The notes: generated by a model from the letters alone, not told the origin. A stretch of 64,000 nucleotides of DNA from Stenotrophomonas maltophilia R551-3 (GCF_000020665.1 NC_011071.1:3648501-3712500), one strand, 5' to 3'. Positions 19,516 through 29,749 are shown, counted from the first letter of the stretch. Program-made: numbers and translations.

Positions 19516-20940
19516 ATGCCACGCACGCCTCCTGCTCCGGCATCCGCCGCTGCCCTGCCCTCGCTGGATCGGCTGCTGCGACTGCCGGCATTGTCCGAAC
19601 TGATTGAAGGCCACGGACGCAGCCGCATCACCCAGCTGCTGCGTTCGCACCTGCAGCAGCTACGCGATCGGATCAGCAGCGGGCAGTTGTCCGCCGAGCA
19701 ACTGCAACAGGCGGTGGACGGCCCAGCGCTGGTCGCCGCACTCAACGCAGCGTTCGCCGCCGATGCACGCTTGGACCTGCAGCCGATGTACAACCTGACC
19801 GGCACCGTACTGCACACCAATCTGGGCCGCGCCCTGCTGCCCGAGGCTGCGGTACGGGCGGTGACCCGCGCGATGACCGCACCGGTCGATCTGGAATTCG
19901 ACATCAGCCGTGGCCGCCGCGGCGACCGCGATGCGCGGGTGCAGGCGCTGGTCTGCGAATTGACCGGCGCCGAAGCCGCTACCGTGGTCAACAACAATGC
20001 GGCAGCGGTCCTGCTGCTGCTCAACAGCCTGGCCAACCGCCGCGACGTGGTGGTGTCGCGCGGCGAACTGGTGGAGATCGGCGGTGCCTTCCGCATTCCC
20101 GATGTGATGCGCAGCGCCGGCGCGCGGCTGCTGGAAGTGGGTACGACCAACCGCACCCATCCGGCCGACTTCGCCAACGCCATTGGTGCGCGCACCGCGC
20201 TGCTGATGGAGGTGCACGCCAGCAACTACGCGATCACCGGTTTCACCGCCAAGGTCGAGACCGCGAAGATGGCGACGATCGCGCACGAGCATGGCCTGCC
20301 GCTGGTGGTGGACCTGGGCAGCGGCAGCCTGTGTGATCTGGCCCTGTTCGGCCTGCCGCACGAGCCGACCGTACAGGAAACGCTGGCGGCCGGTGCCGAC
20401 CTGGTTTCGTTCAGCGGTGACAAGCTGCTGGGCGGACCGCAGGCCGGCATCATCGCCGGTCGCGCCGACCTGATCGCACGGATCAACCGCAACCCGCTGA
20501 AGCGGGCGCTGCGCATGGACAAGATGGGGCTGGCCGCGCTGGAAGCGGTGCTGGCCCTGTACCGCGAACCGGAGCTGCTGGCGCACAGGCTGCCGACCCT
20601 GCGCACCCTGTCGCGCACGCAGGACGACATCGATGCGCAGGCACAGCGCCTGCTGCGGCCGATGCAAGACGGGTTGGCATCGGAGTACGGCCTTGAACGC
20701 GCGGCGATGCACAGCCAGATCGGCAGCGGTGCGCAACCGCAGGCACAGCTGGCCAGTGCCGGACTGCGCATCACCAGTACACGCCGAGGCGGACTGGATC
20801 GCCTGGCCAAGCGCCTGCGCCAGCTGCCACGGCCGGTACTGGGCCGCATCGCCGATGACGCATTGTGGCTGGACCTGCGCTGTCTCGAGCCTGCGGACGA
20901 AGCCGACTTCCTCGCGCAATGGAGCACGCTGCAGGCATGA
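19516..20940 (+). CDS. selA: L-seryl-tRNA(Sec) selenium transferase
   Basis: A 474-residue PLP enzyme that converts Ser-tRNA(Sec) to Sec-tRNA(Sec) using selenophosphate. The N-terminal tRNA-binding domain starts [20 protein letters not shown]; the core has [33 protein letters not shown] and the PLP-lysine motif [16 protein letters not shown]. Length is normal. The stop overlaps the selB start (ATGA), which suggests coupled translation. Confidence 0.97.
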   Translation: MPRTPPAPASAAALPSLDRLLRLPALSELIEGHGRSRITQLLRSHLQQLRDRISSGQLSAEQLQQAVDGPALVAALNAAFAADARLDLQPMYNLTGTVLHTNLGRALLPEAAVRAVTRAMTAPVDLEFDISRGRRGDRDARVQALVCELTGAEAATVVNNNAAAVLLLLNSLANRRDVVVSRGELVEIGGAFRIPDVMRSAGARLLEVGTTNRTHPADFANAIGARTALLMEVHASNYAITGFTAKVETAKMATIAHEHGLPLVVDLGSGSLCDLALFGLPHEPTVQETLAAGADLVSFSGDKLLGGPQAGIIAGRADLIARINRNPLKRALRMDKMGLAALEAVLALYREPELLAHRLPTLRTLSRTQDDIDAQAQRLLRPMQDGLASEYGLERAAMHSQIGSGAQPQAQLASAGLRITSTRRGGLDRLAKRLRQLPRPVLGRIADDALWLDLRCLEPADEADFLAQWSTLQA

Positions 20941-22868
20941 TCGTCGGCACCGCCGGGCATATCGACCATGGCAAAACCAGCCTGGTACGCGCACTGACCG
21001 GCATCGAGACCGATCGTCTGCAGGAAGAGCGAACGCGCGGTATATCGATCGAACTGGGCTATGCCTATGTCCCGGTGGAAAGCAGGGACGCCGAAGGCCC
21101 GGCTGCGACGCTGGGCTTCGTCGACGTGCCAGGCCACGAGCGCTTCGTGCATACGATGGTGGCCGGCGCCACTGGTATCGATGTCGCCCTGCTGGTGATC
21201 GCCGCCGACGACGGTGTGATGCCGCAGACCCGCGAGCATCTGGCGATCCTGCAGCTGCTGGGCGTAGACCGTGCCGCGGTGGCGCTGACCAAGATCGACC
21301 GCGTGGATGCCGCACGCCTCGCCCGGGTCGAAATCGAGATCGCTGCACTGTTGGCCGGCACGCCACTGCAGGACGCCCCCGTGTTCGCCTGTAACAGCAC
21401 GTCACCTGAAGACACAGGTGTCAGCGCACTGCGTGCCCGCCTGCACGCGTGGGCTGCGGACGATGCCAGCACGCGCCAGGCCGAACTGCGCAGCGAACTG
21501 TTCCGCATGCCGGTGGACCGCGTGTTCTCGCTGGCCGGCCACGGCACGCTGGTGACCGGCGCAGTGCATGGCGGCGTGGCTGCTGTTGGCGAACATCTGC
21601 AGCTGATGCCGGCCGCCACCGACGTTCGCGTGCGCAGCATCCACGCGCAGAACCAGGCCAGCGAACAGGCGGTGGCGGGGCAGCGCTGCGCGCTGAACCT
21701 GGCCGCCATCGCCCGCGACGACATCACGCGCGGTGACTGGATCGCCGACCCGCGTGCGCTGCTGGCCACCACCCGCGTCGACGTGCGCCTGCGGCTTTCC
21801 GCGCGGGAAGCCCCCCTGCGCGACTGGGCGCCACTGCATATCCACTGGGGAACGATGCACCGGCAGGCCCACGTGGTGCTGCTGGAGGACCATGACCACG
21901 GCGATGGTCAGCTCGTGCAGCTGGTGTTCGATGCACCGGTCTGCGCGATGTGCGGTGACCGCTTCATTGCCCGCGATTCGGCCGCGACCCGTACCCTGGG
22001 CGGTGGTGTTGTGCTCGATCCAGATCCCCCGCAGCGGCGTCGGCGCAGCCTGGCTCGCCTTGCTTTGCTGGGTGCACTGGAGCAACTGGCGGCCGGAGCA
22101 GGGGTTGGCCCGCTGCTGCGGCAGGCCCCTTCCGGCATCCCCCTCGGCGCTCTGCAGCGCTACTGCCGGCGCGCCGCCGACCGGATCGACCTGCCCGACG
22201 ACGCGCGCCGCATCGCTACCCGCGAAGACACGGTGATCATTCTTGCCCCGCACTGGCAGGCGCTGCGCGAACAGGTGCTCACCTCGCTGTGCGACTGGCA
22301 TGAACGACGCCCGGACGAACCCGGCGTCGACAGTGGACGCCTGCAGCGCAGCACCCTGCCCGCGTTGGCAACCAGCCTGTGGAACGCCCTGCTGCAGGAT
22401 CTGCTCGACGATGGCAGCGTGCAGCGCGCGGGTGCATGGTGGCGCTTGCCCGGCCACGATCACGCACCGCCGGAACGCGAACGCCTGCTGCTCGAACGCG
22501 TGCTGCCACAACTGCACGCGGGCGGTTTCGATCCGCCATGGGTACGTACCCTGGCGGCCGACATCGGCCTGCCCGAGGATGAGGTCCGCGCGGTCCTGCG
22601 CCGCGCTGCCGCGCGTGGTGAACTGTTCCAGGTGGTGCCCGACCTGTTCTATGCACCGGCCCGCATCGCCGAGCTGGCCGCGATCGTCGCGCAGCTGTCA
22701 CAGGCCAGCGGCACGGTGGATGCGGCGGCGTTCCGCGATGCCATCGGGCTGGGCCGCAAACGCAGCATCCAGATCTTGGAGTTCTTCAATCGCGTTGGCT
22801 ACACTCGACGCGTCGGTGACCAGCATCGGCCGCGCGGCGACCTGCAGTGGAACGAAGCGCGCGACTGA
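20937..22868 (+). CDS. selB: Selenocysteine-specific elongation factor SelB
   Basis: A 643-residue GTPase that brings Sec-tRNA(Sec) to ribosomes at a UGA next to a SECIS hairpin. The GTPase motifs are [13 protein letters not shown] (residues 4-16), DVPGHERF and LTKIDRVD (the NKxD equivalent). EF-Tu-like domains II-III follow, then C-terminal winged helices (residues about 400-643, e.g. [20 protein letters not shown] and [21 protein letters not shown]) that hold the mRNA hairpin. The Met at 20937 is chosen because the G domain begins right there and it overlaps selA. Confidence 0.96.
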   Translation: MIVGTAGHIDHGKTSLVRALTGIETDRLQEERTRGISIELGYAYVPVESRDAEGPAATLGFVDVPGHERFVHTMVAGATGIDVALLVIAADDGVMPQTREHLAILQLLGVDRAAVALTKIDRVDAARLARVEIEIAALLAGTPLQDAPVFACNSTSPEDTGVSALRARLHAWAADDASTRQAELRSELFRMPVDRVFSLAGHGTLVTGAVHGGVAAVGEHLQLMPAATDVRVRSIHAQNQASEQAVAGQRCALNLAAIARDDITRGDWIADPRALLATTRVDVRLRLSAREAPLRDWAPLHIHWGTMHRQAHVVLLEDHDHGDGQLVQLVFDAPVCAMCGDRFIARDSAATRTLGGGVVLDPDPPQRRRRSLARLALLGALEQLAAGAGVGPLLRQAPSGIPLGALQRYCRRAADRIDLPDDARRIATREDTVIILAPHWQALREQVLTSLCDWHERRPDEPGVDSGRLQRSTLPALATSLWNALLQDLLDDGSVQRAGAWWRLPGHDHAPPERERLLLERVLPQLHAGGFDPPWVRTLAADIGLPEDEVRAVLRRAAARGELFQVVPDLFYAPARIAELAAIVAQLSQASGTVDAAAFRDAIGLGRKRSIQILEFFNRVGYTRRVGDQHRPRGDLQWNEARD

Positions 22869-22892
22869 GCCCACCGGCATCGCGGTACTTTC

Positions 22893-22988
22893 GGAAGGCA
22901 TGCGCATCCGGGCATGCGGCTGGGCTTCAAACCCAGTAGGGGGCGTCGATCGTTCCCTGGTAGGTTCGACTCCTGCTGCCTTCCGCCA
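22893..22988 (+). tRNA. selC: tRNA-Sec (anticodon TCA)
   Basis: A 96-base tRNA with the 8-bp acceptor stem GGAAGGCA/TGCCTTCC, a long D stem (GCATCCGGGCATGC), anticodon stem CTGGG/CCCAG around CTTCAAA (anticodon TCA at 22927-22929), a long variable arm, T arm with GGTTCGACTCC, and encoded CCA. This is the selenocysteine tRNA and lies 24 bases after selB. Confidence 0.97.
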
Positions 22989-23014
22989 TTCGTGTTTCCG
23001 CAGGAGATGTCGGC

Positions 23015-24094
23015 ATGGCCACGCACGCGCAGTCCCCCGCTCCTTCAACGGCCGATGCCCCGCAACGACTGACGTCTCTCGCGCATGGCGGCGGCTGCGG
23101 CTGCAAGATCGCGCCGGGTGTGCTGACCGAACTGCTGCGCGGGGTTCCGGCACTTCCCGCACCGGTCGAACTGCTGGTCGGCCGCGAGACCAGCGACGAC
23201 GCCGCGGTGTACCGCCTCGATGACCACCAGGCGATCGTCGCCACCACCGATTTTTTCATGCCGATCGTCGACGACCCGTTCGACTTCGGCCGCATCGCTG
23301 CCACCAATGCCTTGTCGGATCTGTACGCGATGGGCGCGCGGCCATTGTTCGCGCTGGCCATCGTCGGCATGCCGATCAATACCCTGCCGCAGGACACCAT
23401 CCGCGGCATCCTGCAGGGCGGCGAACGCGCCTGCGCCAATGCCGGCATCGTGGTGGCCGGCGGCCACAGCATCGATTCGGTGGAACCCATCTACGGCCTG
23501 GCTGCCATTGGTGTGCTCGATCCGCAACGGCTCAAGCGCAATGCCGATGCCCGCGCCGATGACGTGCTGGTGCTGGGCAAGCCATTGGGGGTGGGCGTGT
23601 ATTCGTCAGCACTGAAAAAAGAAGTACTGGATGCCGAGGGCTACCGGCAAATGGTCGAGTCGACCACACGCCTGAACAGCGTGGGCATGCCCCTTGCCGC
23701 GCTGGACGGCGTGCACGCGATGACCGACGTCACCGGTTTCGGCCTGCTCGGCCACCTGCTGGAAGTGTGCCGCGCCAGTGGCGTGGCCGCCGAGGTGGAC
23801 AGCGCGCAGATCCCGTTGCTGCCGCAGACGCTGGACCTGCTGCAACGCGGCTGCGTGACCGGCGCCTCCAACCGCAACTGGGCCTCGTATGGCGCCGAGG
23901 TGCGTTTCGCCGAGGGCACGGCGGCGCACTGGCAGCCACTGCTGACCGACCCGCAGACCAGTGGTGGCCTGCTGGTGTCCTGCGCCCCGGAGGCGGTGGA
24001 TGCGGTACTGGCCTGCTTCCACGACGCCGGGTTCGGCCAGGCGGCCGTGGTGGGGCGCTTGAGCGAGGGAGCGCCGGGCGTCAGCGTGGTTTGA
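23015..24094 (+). CDS. selD: Selenide, water dikinase (selenophosphate synthetase)
   Basis: A 359-residue enzyme that makes selenophosphate from selenide and ATP, the selenium donor for SelA. The catalytic N-terminal loop is GGGCGCKIAPG near residues 25-35, with Cys rather than Sec at the active position. DDAAVYRLDDHQAIVATTDF and FGRIAATNALSDLYAMGARP carry the metal- and ATP-binding residues. AGGAGA lies 7 bases before the start. It closes the island, 26 bases after tRNA-Sec. Confidence 0.97.
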   Translation: MATHAQSPAPSTADAPQRLTSLAHGGGCGCKIAPGVLTELLRGVPALPAPVELLVGRETSDDAAVYRLDDHQAIVATTDFFMPIVDDPFDFGRIAATNALSDLYAMGARPLFALAIVGMPINTLPQDTIRGILQGGERACANAGIVVAGGHSIDSVEPIYGLAAIGVLDPQRLKRNADARADDVLVLGKPLGVGVYSSALKKEVLDAEGYRQMVESTTRLNSVGMPLAALDGVHAMTDVTGFGLLGHLLEVCRASGVAAEVDSAQIPLLPQTLDLLQRGCVTGASNRNWASYGAEVRFAEGTAAHWQPLLTDPQTSGGLLVSCAPEAVDAVLACFHDAGFGQAAVVGRLSEGAPGVSVV

Positions 24095-24202
24095 GATGTT
24101 CTTGCCTCGGGCGCGCGTCTCCCGTCGATGAGATCCGCAGCCATGGCGGCGGCACCACTTCATCGGCTTGCTCAGATAACGTGCCACTGAGAGCAATCTC
24201 AT

Positions 24203-24228
24203 CACTATTAAAGCATGCTTTAATAGTG
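24203..24228. promoter_or_regulatory. 26-bp perfect palindrome upstream of the Fic gene (operator 1)
   Basis: Arms CACTATTAAAGCA and TGCTTTAATAGTG, perfect over 13 bases each. The core TTAAAG-CATG-CTTTAA is repeated at 24239-24254. It lies 49 bases upstream of the Fic start, in sequence much richer in A+T than the surroundings. Confidence 0.7.
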
Positions 24229-24238
24229 GCCGGGATTC

Positions 24239-24254
24239 TTAAAGATCCCTTTAA
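24239..24254. promoter_or_regulatory. TTAAAG-N4-CTTTAA inverted repeat (operator 2)
   Basis: TTAAAG-ATCC-CTTTAA has the same half-sites and spacer length as the core of operator 1, and starts exactly 31 bases downstream of it, about three helix turns, so both would face the same side of DNA. Confidence 0.6.
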
Positions 24255-24276
24255 CAACGCCTCGCCAGGAGCGCAA

Positions 24277-25422
24277 ATGCCCAGGACCACCGGCACTTAT
24301 ACCACCACCGATTCGGGTGGCGAGCTTGTCAAGGCCTTCGTGCCCCATCCATTGCCGCCCACGATGCCGCCCCTTGACCCTGCTTGCTACATGGCCAATG
24401 CGGCAGCCGAGGCGGCGCTGGGACGGCTCTCCGCCATGTCAGGTTTGGTCGCTTCTGCTGAATGGCTGATCTACAGCTCCATCCGCAAGGAGGCCTTGTT
24501 GACCTCCCAGATGGAAGGCACTCAGGCGACACTGACGGATCTGCTGGATCAAGAATCCGGAATCGACGTGGCCAGTACCACAGACGTTAGCGACGTGACG
24601 AATTACCTGCAAGCGTTCGCGTATGTGCGAGACCAGCTGAAGCACGATCGGGGCCTGCCGATCTCAACGCGCCTGCTGTGCGAAGCACATAGCATCCTTT
24701 TGAACAGTGCGCGCGGCGAGCAGAAGCTACCTGGTGAAGTGCGCCGCTCCCAGAACTGGATCGCAGGTACCCGGCCAGGCAATGCTCTTTACGTCCCCCC
24801 GCCTCACATGGAAGTCGGACGGTTGCTGGGTGAGATGGAGCACTATATCCACGAGACTACGACAGACCTTCCTCCTCTGGTCCGCATTGCCTTGATCCAT
24901 GCGCAGTTCGAAACGATCCACCCGTTCCTTGATGGCAATGGGCGCATAGGCCGCTTGCTGATTGCAGCATTGCTGGAAGACTGGAAGCTGCTGCCGGAGC
25001 CACTGCTCTATGTCTCTGGCGAACTCAAGAAACATCAAGCCGAGTACTACCGGCTCCTGTCGGCCATCCGCGCCGATGGCGACTGGGAGAGTTGGATCCG
25101 CTTCTTCCTCGACTGCACGACCGAAGCCGCCGAGAACGCCCAAAGAAACATCATCGACATCGCCTCACTCATCGCAGCCGACCGGAGAAAGGTCATGGCT
25201 GCGAAAGACGGCACGGTGCAGGCGATCCGCTTGTTCGAAATGCTGCCTACGATGCCGCGCTTCACCATTACATTTGCAGCTGAAAGGCTGGGGGTGACAT
25301 TTCCCACCGCCAGTGCGGCTGTCAAAGTCCTGCAAAGCGTTGACGTCCTTGTCGGTACCGAGAATCAGAAACGGAACCAGCAGTTCAGCTACAAGCAATA
25401 CACCGAACTGCTGCAGCGCTAG
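24277..25422 (+). CDS. Fic family protein (predicted AMP-transferase) with winged-helix C-terminus
   Basis: A 381-residue Fic protein. The catalytic motif HPFLDGNGRIGR is complete (near residues 215-226), so transfer of a nucleoside phosphate, usually AMP, onto a target hydroxyl is likely. An autoinhibitory motif (S/T)xxxEG is present in the N-terminal part as TSQMEG (near 75), typical of class II Fic proteins, in which its Glu blocks ATP. The last ~90 residues look like a winged helix (FTITFAAERLGVTFPTASAA, VLQSVDVLVG). CAGGAG precedes the start. It stands alone between selD and yicC, with twin inverted repeats upstream that it may bind itself. The target is unknown. Confidence 0.9.
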   Translation: MPRTTGTYTTTDSGGELVKAFVPHPLPPTMPPLDPACYMANAAAEAALGRLSAMSGLVASAEWLIYSSIRKEALLTSQMEGTQATLTDLLDQESGIDVASTTDVSDVTNYLQAFAYVRDQLKHDRGLPISTRLLCEAHSILLNSARGEQKLPGEVRRSQNWIAGTRPGNALYVPPPHMEVGRLLGEMEHYIHETTTDLPPLVRIALIHAQFETIHPFLDGNGRIGRLLIAALLEDWKLLPEPLLYVSGELKKHQAEYYRLLSAIRADGDWESWIRFFLDCTTEAAENAQRNIIDIASLIAADRRKVMAAKDGTVQAIRLFEMLPTMPRFTITFAAERLGVTFPTASAAVKVLQSVDVLVGTENQKRNQQFSYKQYTELLQR

Positions 25423-25573
25423 GGAGGTAGGCGCAGCCCGCGCATCGAAGTGAAGACGTTGAATCTCCCCCTAATGCGTACCCAGGCGGATCAACGATCC
25501 CCCATCACACGCTCGTCCCAACCGCCAGGGCACGCATCTTCGATGGCCTGACGGCACGCCCGGCCACGCACTC

Positions 25574-26434
25574 TCACTCGATGTTCTGCACCTGTTCGCG
25601 GATCTGGTCGATCAGCACCTTCAGCTCCACCGCCGCATTGGACGTACGGCTGTCCACCGACTTCGAGCCCAGCGTGTTGGCTTCGCGGTTGAACTCCTGC
25701 AGCAGGAAGTCCAGGCGGCGGCCGACCGGCTCGCGCTGCTTGAGCACGCGGCGGATCTCGACGATGTGGCTGCCGAGGCGATCCAGTTCCTCATCCACAT
25801 CCAGCTTCTGCAGCCACAGTACCAACTCCTGCTCGGCGCGGCCGGGGTCGACCGGATGCGGCAGGTCAGCCAGGCGGGCGGCCAGCTTGGCGCGCTGGCC
25901 GTCGCGAATGGCCGGAATCAGCGTGCGCACTTCGGTGGCGATGCGTTCGATGCCGTCCACGCGCTCGCTGATGGCAGCGGACAACTTGCCGCCTTCACGT
26001 TCACGGGCTTCGACGAAACCGTCCAGCACCTGGTCCAGCAGCGCAAGGGCCTCGGCCTGCAGCGCGGCAGCATCGGTGGCCTCGCCGCGGGTGACGCCCG
26101 GCAGCTGCAGCAGATCGGTGAAGCTGACCTGCAGGTTGGGGAAATCGGAGGTCAGGCGGTGCGCCAGGCGACCCAGCTGGCCCAGCAGGGCCTCGTCCAC
26201 CTGCAGGTTGGCGGCGGCTTCCGGCGCGCGCAGGCGCATCACCAGATCCAGCTTGCCACGGCTCAGGCGCGCGGCAATGCGCTCGCGCAGCTGCGGTTCC
26301 AATGCCCGCAGTTCATCGGGCAGGCGCGTGCCGACCTCCAGGAAGCGGTGGTTGACCGAGCGCAGCTCGCAGCCCAGCGTGCCCCACGGGGTGACCCGCT
26401 CGCCGCCGGCATAGGCGGTCATGCTTCGAATCAT
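25574..26434 (-). CDS. yicC: YicC family endoribonuclease
   Basis: A 286-residue protein with the family start [20 protein letters not shown], then [13 protein letters not shown], and the C-terminal DUF1732 part [40 protein letters not shown] and [16 protein letters not shown]. YicC-type proteins have been described as RNases affecting sRNA turnover in E. coli. It diverges from rph with a 124-base gap, the same pairing as in E. coli. The 25423-25573 gap after the Fic gene holds nothing I can recognise. Confidence 0.92.
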
Positions 26435-26558
26435 GGAATGTGTCCGGTGCGTGCAAAGGGGGAATGGTACCCTAGCGCCCTCACCAGAGCCCCCTTGCCC
26501 GCCCCGTGAAGGCCGCGGGCGTGGCGGCGTACTCCCTCGCCATTACGGAACCCGCACC

Positions 26559-27284
26559 ATGTCCGATTCCCGCCCCAGCGGCCGCCAGCCCGACCAGCTC
26601 CGTCCGGTCGTCATCCAACGCGGCTTCACCCGCCACGCCGAAGGTTCGGTGCTGGTCTGCTTCGGTGAAACCCGTGTGCTGTGCACCGCCAGCGTCGAGA
26701 ACCGCGTGCCGGGCTTCCTGCGTGGCAAGGGCGAGGGCTGGGTGACCGCCGAGTACGGCATGCTGCCGCGTGCCACCCACACCCGCAGCGACCGCGAAGC
26801 GGCCCGTGGCAAGCAGGGCGGTCGCACCCTGGAGATCCAGCGCCTGATCGGCCGCAGCCTGCGTGCCTGCGTGGACCGCAATGCACTGGGCGAGCGCACC
26901 ATCACCCTCGACTGCGACGTGCTGCAGGCCGACGGTGGCACCCGCACCGCTGCCATCACCGGCGCCTACGTGGCCCTGGTCGATGCGGTGAACGTGCTGA
27001 TGAAGCGTGGCGACATCAAGCGCAACCCGATCCTGGGCGCCGTGGCAGCGGTGTCGGTGGGCGTCTACCGCGGCACCCCGGTGCTGGACCTGGACTACGC
27101 CGAAGACAGCGACTGCGACACCGACATGAACGTGGTGATGAACGACGGCGGTGGCTTCATCGAACTGCAGGGCACCGCCGAAGGCCATGCCTTCCGTCGC
27201 GACGAACTGGACGCGCTGCTGGGCCTGGCCGAAAAGGGCGTGCGCGAGCTGCTGGACGCGCAGCAGGCAGCGCTGTCGGCATGA
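26559..27284 (+). CDS. rph: Ribonuclease PH
   Basis: A 241-residue phosphorolytic 3'-5' exoribonuclease that trims tRNA 3' ends. Family parts are [40 protein letters not shown], the phosphate-binding [20 protein letters not shown], and [20 protein letters not shown]. The start at 26559 is chosen because the upstream extension is not conserved in type. It starts a tightly packed group rph - VOC - rdgB; each stop overlaps the next start (ATGA). Confidence 0.96.
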
Positions 27285-27670
27285 ACCGGCGCCTTGCCCT
27301 GACCACGCTGGTGGTGGCCGACTACGACGAAGCCATTGCCTGGTACACCGGCAAGCTGGGCTTCGCGCTGCTGGATGACATCGACCAGGGCCACAAGCGC
27401 TGGGTGGTGGTCGGCCCGACCGACGGCAGCGCCGCCGCACTGCTGCTGGCACGCGCCAGCGACGACGAGCAGCGCAGCCGCATCGGCAACCAGACCGGTG
27501 GTCGCGTCGCCTTCTTCCTCAACACCGACGACTTCCACCGCGACCACGCAGCGATGCTGGCCGCCGGGGTCGAGTTCCTGGAAGCGCCGCGCGAAGAACC
27601 CTATGCAACGGTGGCGGTGTTCCGCGACCTGTACGGCAACACCTGGGACCTGCTGGAGCCCCGTCAATGA
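27281..27670 (+). CDS. VOC (glyoxalase/bleomycin-resistance) family protein
   Basis: A 129-residue single-repeat vicinal-oxygen-chelate protein: [20 protein letters not shown], then [20 protein letters not shown] and, near the end, [15 protein letters not shown]. Such proteins bind a metal and act as lyases, dioxygenases or drug-binding proteins; this one's substrate is unknown. It overlaps both rph (4 bases) and rdgB (4 bases), so it is translated with RNA and nucleotide quality-control enzymes. Confidence 0.85.
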
Positions 27671-28263
27671 AGCAACTGGTACTGGCCAGCCACAACGCTG
27701 GCAAGCTGGTGGAAATGCAGGAGATCCTCGCCGATCTGCCGCTGCAGATCACCTCGGCCGCCGAGCTGGGCCTGGGCGACGTGGAAGAGACCGGCCTGAC
27801 CTTCGTCGAGAACGCGCTGCTGAAGGCGCGCGCGGCCTGCGAAGCGACCGGGCTGCCGGCGCTGGCCGATGACTCGGGCCTGATCGTCGATGCCCTCGGC
27901 GGTGCACCGGGCCTGTACAGCGCGCGCTATGCCGGCCATCCGACCAATGCTGCGGCCAACAACGCCAAGCTGCTGGAGGCGATGGCCGATGTACCCGATG
28001 GCCAGCGCGACGCCCGCTTCTATGCGGTGATCGTGCTGCTGCGCCACGCCACCGACCCGCAACCGCTGATCTGCGAAGGTCGCTGGGAGGGGCAGATCAT
28101 CCGCGAACTGCGTGGAACGAATGGTTTCGGCTACAACCCGGTGTTCCTGGATACCACCCACGGCCTGACCGCCGCGGAGATGGAGCCGGCACTGAAGAAC
28201 GCCATCAGCCACCGTGCCCTCGCCCTGCAACAGCTCAAGCAGCAGCTGGCGACGCTGTACTGA
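27667..28263 (+). CDS. rdgB: dITP/XTP pyrophosphatase (RdgB/HAM1)
   Basis: A 198-residue enzyme that hydrolyses dITP, ITP and XTP to monophosphates, keeping deaminated purines out of DNA and RNA. The N-terminal LVLASHNAGKLVEMQEIL is the substrate-binding loop; ALADDSGLIVDALGGAPGLY carries catalytic acids; GTNGFGYNPVFL and AISHRALAL are near the end. The start overlaps the VOC gene stop. Confidence 0.96.
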   Translation: MKQLVLASHNAGKLVEMQEILADLPLQITSAAELGLGDVEETGLTFVENALLKARAACEATGLPALADDSGLIVDALGGAPGLYSARYAGHPTNAAANNAKLLEAMADVPDGQRDARFYAVIVLLRHATDPQPLICEGRWEGQIIRELRGTNGFGYNPVFLDTTHGLTAAEMEPALKNAISHRALALQQLKQQLATLY

Positions 28264-28286
28264 CGCCACCCGATCGAACCAGGGAA

Positions 28287-28308
28287 GCCGGCCAGCGGCC
28301 GGCACTAC
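28287..28308. repeat. Single SMAG/REP palindrome between rdgB and hemW
   Basis: GCCGGCCAGCGGCCGGCACTAC, one half of the GTAGTGCCGGCCGC family, ending 11 bases before the hemW start and replacing a recognisable ribosome site. Confidence 0.75.
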
Positions 28309-28319
28309 CGAAGAAGCCC

Positions 28320-29546
28320 ATGCCGCACGCCCACGACCACTGCAACCACCTGCCCGGCGAAGCCTGCTCCGCTGACCACGACAGCCCGCCGCGACTGGTG
28401 CCACCGCCGCTGTCGCTGTACGTGCACCTGCCGTGGTGCGTGCGCAAATGCCCGTACTGCGATTTCAATTCGCACCAGGCCAAGGGCGAGCTGCCGTTCG
28501 ATGCCTACATCGATGCGCTGCTGCGCGACCTCGACCAGGACCTGCCGCTGGTCTGGGGCCGGGTGGTGCACAGCGTGTTCTTCGGTGGTGGTACGCCCAG
28601 CCTGTTCCCGCCGGAAGCGATCGACCGCTTCCTGCAGCAGGCCAGCGCACGCCTGCGCTTCGCGCCCAATGCCGAAATCACCCTGGAAACCAACCCGGGC
28701 ACCGCCGAACACGGCCGCTTCGACCGCTATCGCGCAGCCGGCGTGAACCGCCTCAGCTTCGGCATCCAGAGTTTCGACGATGCGATGCTCAAGCGCCTGG
28801 GCCGCATCCACGACAGTGGCGAGGCCGAGCGCGCGGTGAAAATGGCGCAGGACGCGGGCTATGACAACTTCAACATCGACCTGATGTACGCACTGCCGGA
28901 ACAGACCCTGGCCGGTGCCGAGGCTGATCTGGAACGCGCGTTCGCGCTGCAGCCGGCGCACATCTCGCACTACCAGCTGACCCTGGAACCGAACACGGTG
29001 TTCTTCGCGCGGCCGCCGCAGGGCATTCCCGATGAAGACAACGCCTGGGACATGCAGGAGCACTGCCAGGCGCTGCTGGCGCAGGCCGGTTTCGGCCAGT
29101 ACGAAGTCAGTGCCTACGCCCGCCCCGGCCGGCAGAGCGCGCACAACCTGAACTACTGGCGCTTTGGCGACTATCTCGGCATCGGTGCCGGCGCGCACGG
29201 CAAGATCAGCTCCGGTGCCGAGGAACACGTGCTGCGGCGTTGGAAACTGAAGCATCCGCAGGCCTACCTGGACAGCGCTGGCACGCCAGCCTCGTTCGGC
29301 GGTGACGAGGTGATCGCGCCCGAGCGCCTGCCGTTCGAGTACATGCTGAATCTGCTGCGCCTGCATGAAGGCTTTGGCCTGCGCGATTTCGAGTCGCGCA
29401 CCGGGCTGCCGCGCAGCGTGCTCGATGCGCCGCTGGCCGAGGCCGTGCAGCGCGGTTGGCTGGACGTGACGGATGGCCATGTGCAGCCGACCGAGCTGGG
29501 CCGGCGTTTCACCAACGATGTGGTGAGCCTGTTCCTGGAGGAATGA
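28320..29546 (+). CDS. hemW: HemW, heme chaperone-type radical SAM protein
   Basis: A 408-residue protein. The radical SAM cluster motif CVRKCPYCDF lies near residue 40, followed by VFFGGGTPSLF, ITLETNPGTAE and NRLSFGIQSFDD. The HNxxYW motif found in HemW is present as AHNLNYW. HemW is thought to bind and transfer heme, not to act as coproporphyrinogen oxidase, though it is often named so. The extra N-terminal ~28 residues (rich in His/Asp) precede the beta barrel; a later start cannot be excluded because no Shine-Dalgarno is seen. Confidence 0.9.
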   Translation: MPHAHDHCNHLPGEACSADHDSPPRLVPPPLSLYVHLPWCVRKCPYCDFNSHQAKGELPFDAYIDALLRDLDQDLPLVWGRVVHSVFFGGGTPSLFPPEAIDRFLQQASARLRFAPNAEITLETNPGTAEHGRFDRYRAAGVNRLSFGIQSFDDAMLKRLGRIHDSGEAERAVKMAQDAGYDNFNIDLMYALPEQTLAGAEADLERAFALQPAHISHYQLTLEPNTVFFARPPQGIPDEDNAWDMQEHCQALLAQAGFGQYEVSAYARPGRQSAHNLNYWRFGDYLGIGAGAHGKISSGAEEHVLRRWKLKHPQAYLDSAGTPASFGGDEVIAPERLPFEYMLNLLRLHEGFGLRDFESRTGLPRSVLDAPLAEAVQRGWLDVTDGHVQPTELGRRFTNDVVSLFLEE

Positions 29547-29564
29547 TCCCTTCCGCCGTAACGG

Positions 29565-29628
29565 GTAGTGCCGGCCGCTGGCCGGCAATCCGATAAAGAC
29601 AGAGTTGCCGGCCAGCGGCCGGCACTAC
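29565..29628 (+). repeat. SMAG/REP dimer
   Basis: GTAGTGCCGGCCGCTGGCCGG, an 18-base middle, and the inverted copy ending CACTAC, 18 bases after hemW. Confidence 0.85.
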
Positions 29629-29675
29629 CGTTCATCCACCGGGCATGGCCCGGCGAACAAGGTGCACATTCACCC

Positions 29676-29702
29676 TAAAGTAGCGCCGACAGCGGCCGAC
29701 AC
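29676..29702 (+). promoter_or_regulatory. Sigma-28 (FliA)-like promoter
   Basis: TAAA (29676-29679), exactly 15 bases, then GCCGACAC (29695-29702). The flagellar sigma-28 consensus is TAAA-N15-GCCGATAA; six of eight bases match in the -10 part. It lies 48 bases upstream of the DUF1631 start. Confidence 0.5.
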
Positions 29703-29749
29703 GGTAGATTCACCAGATCGATCCGCGGGAATCCGGGTACCGCCTGCCG

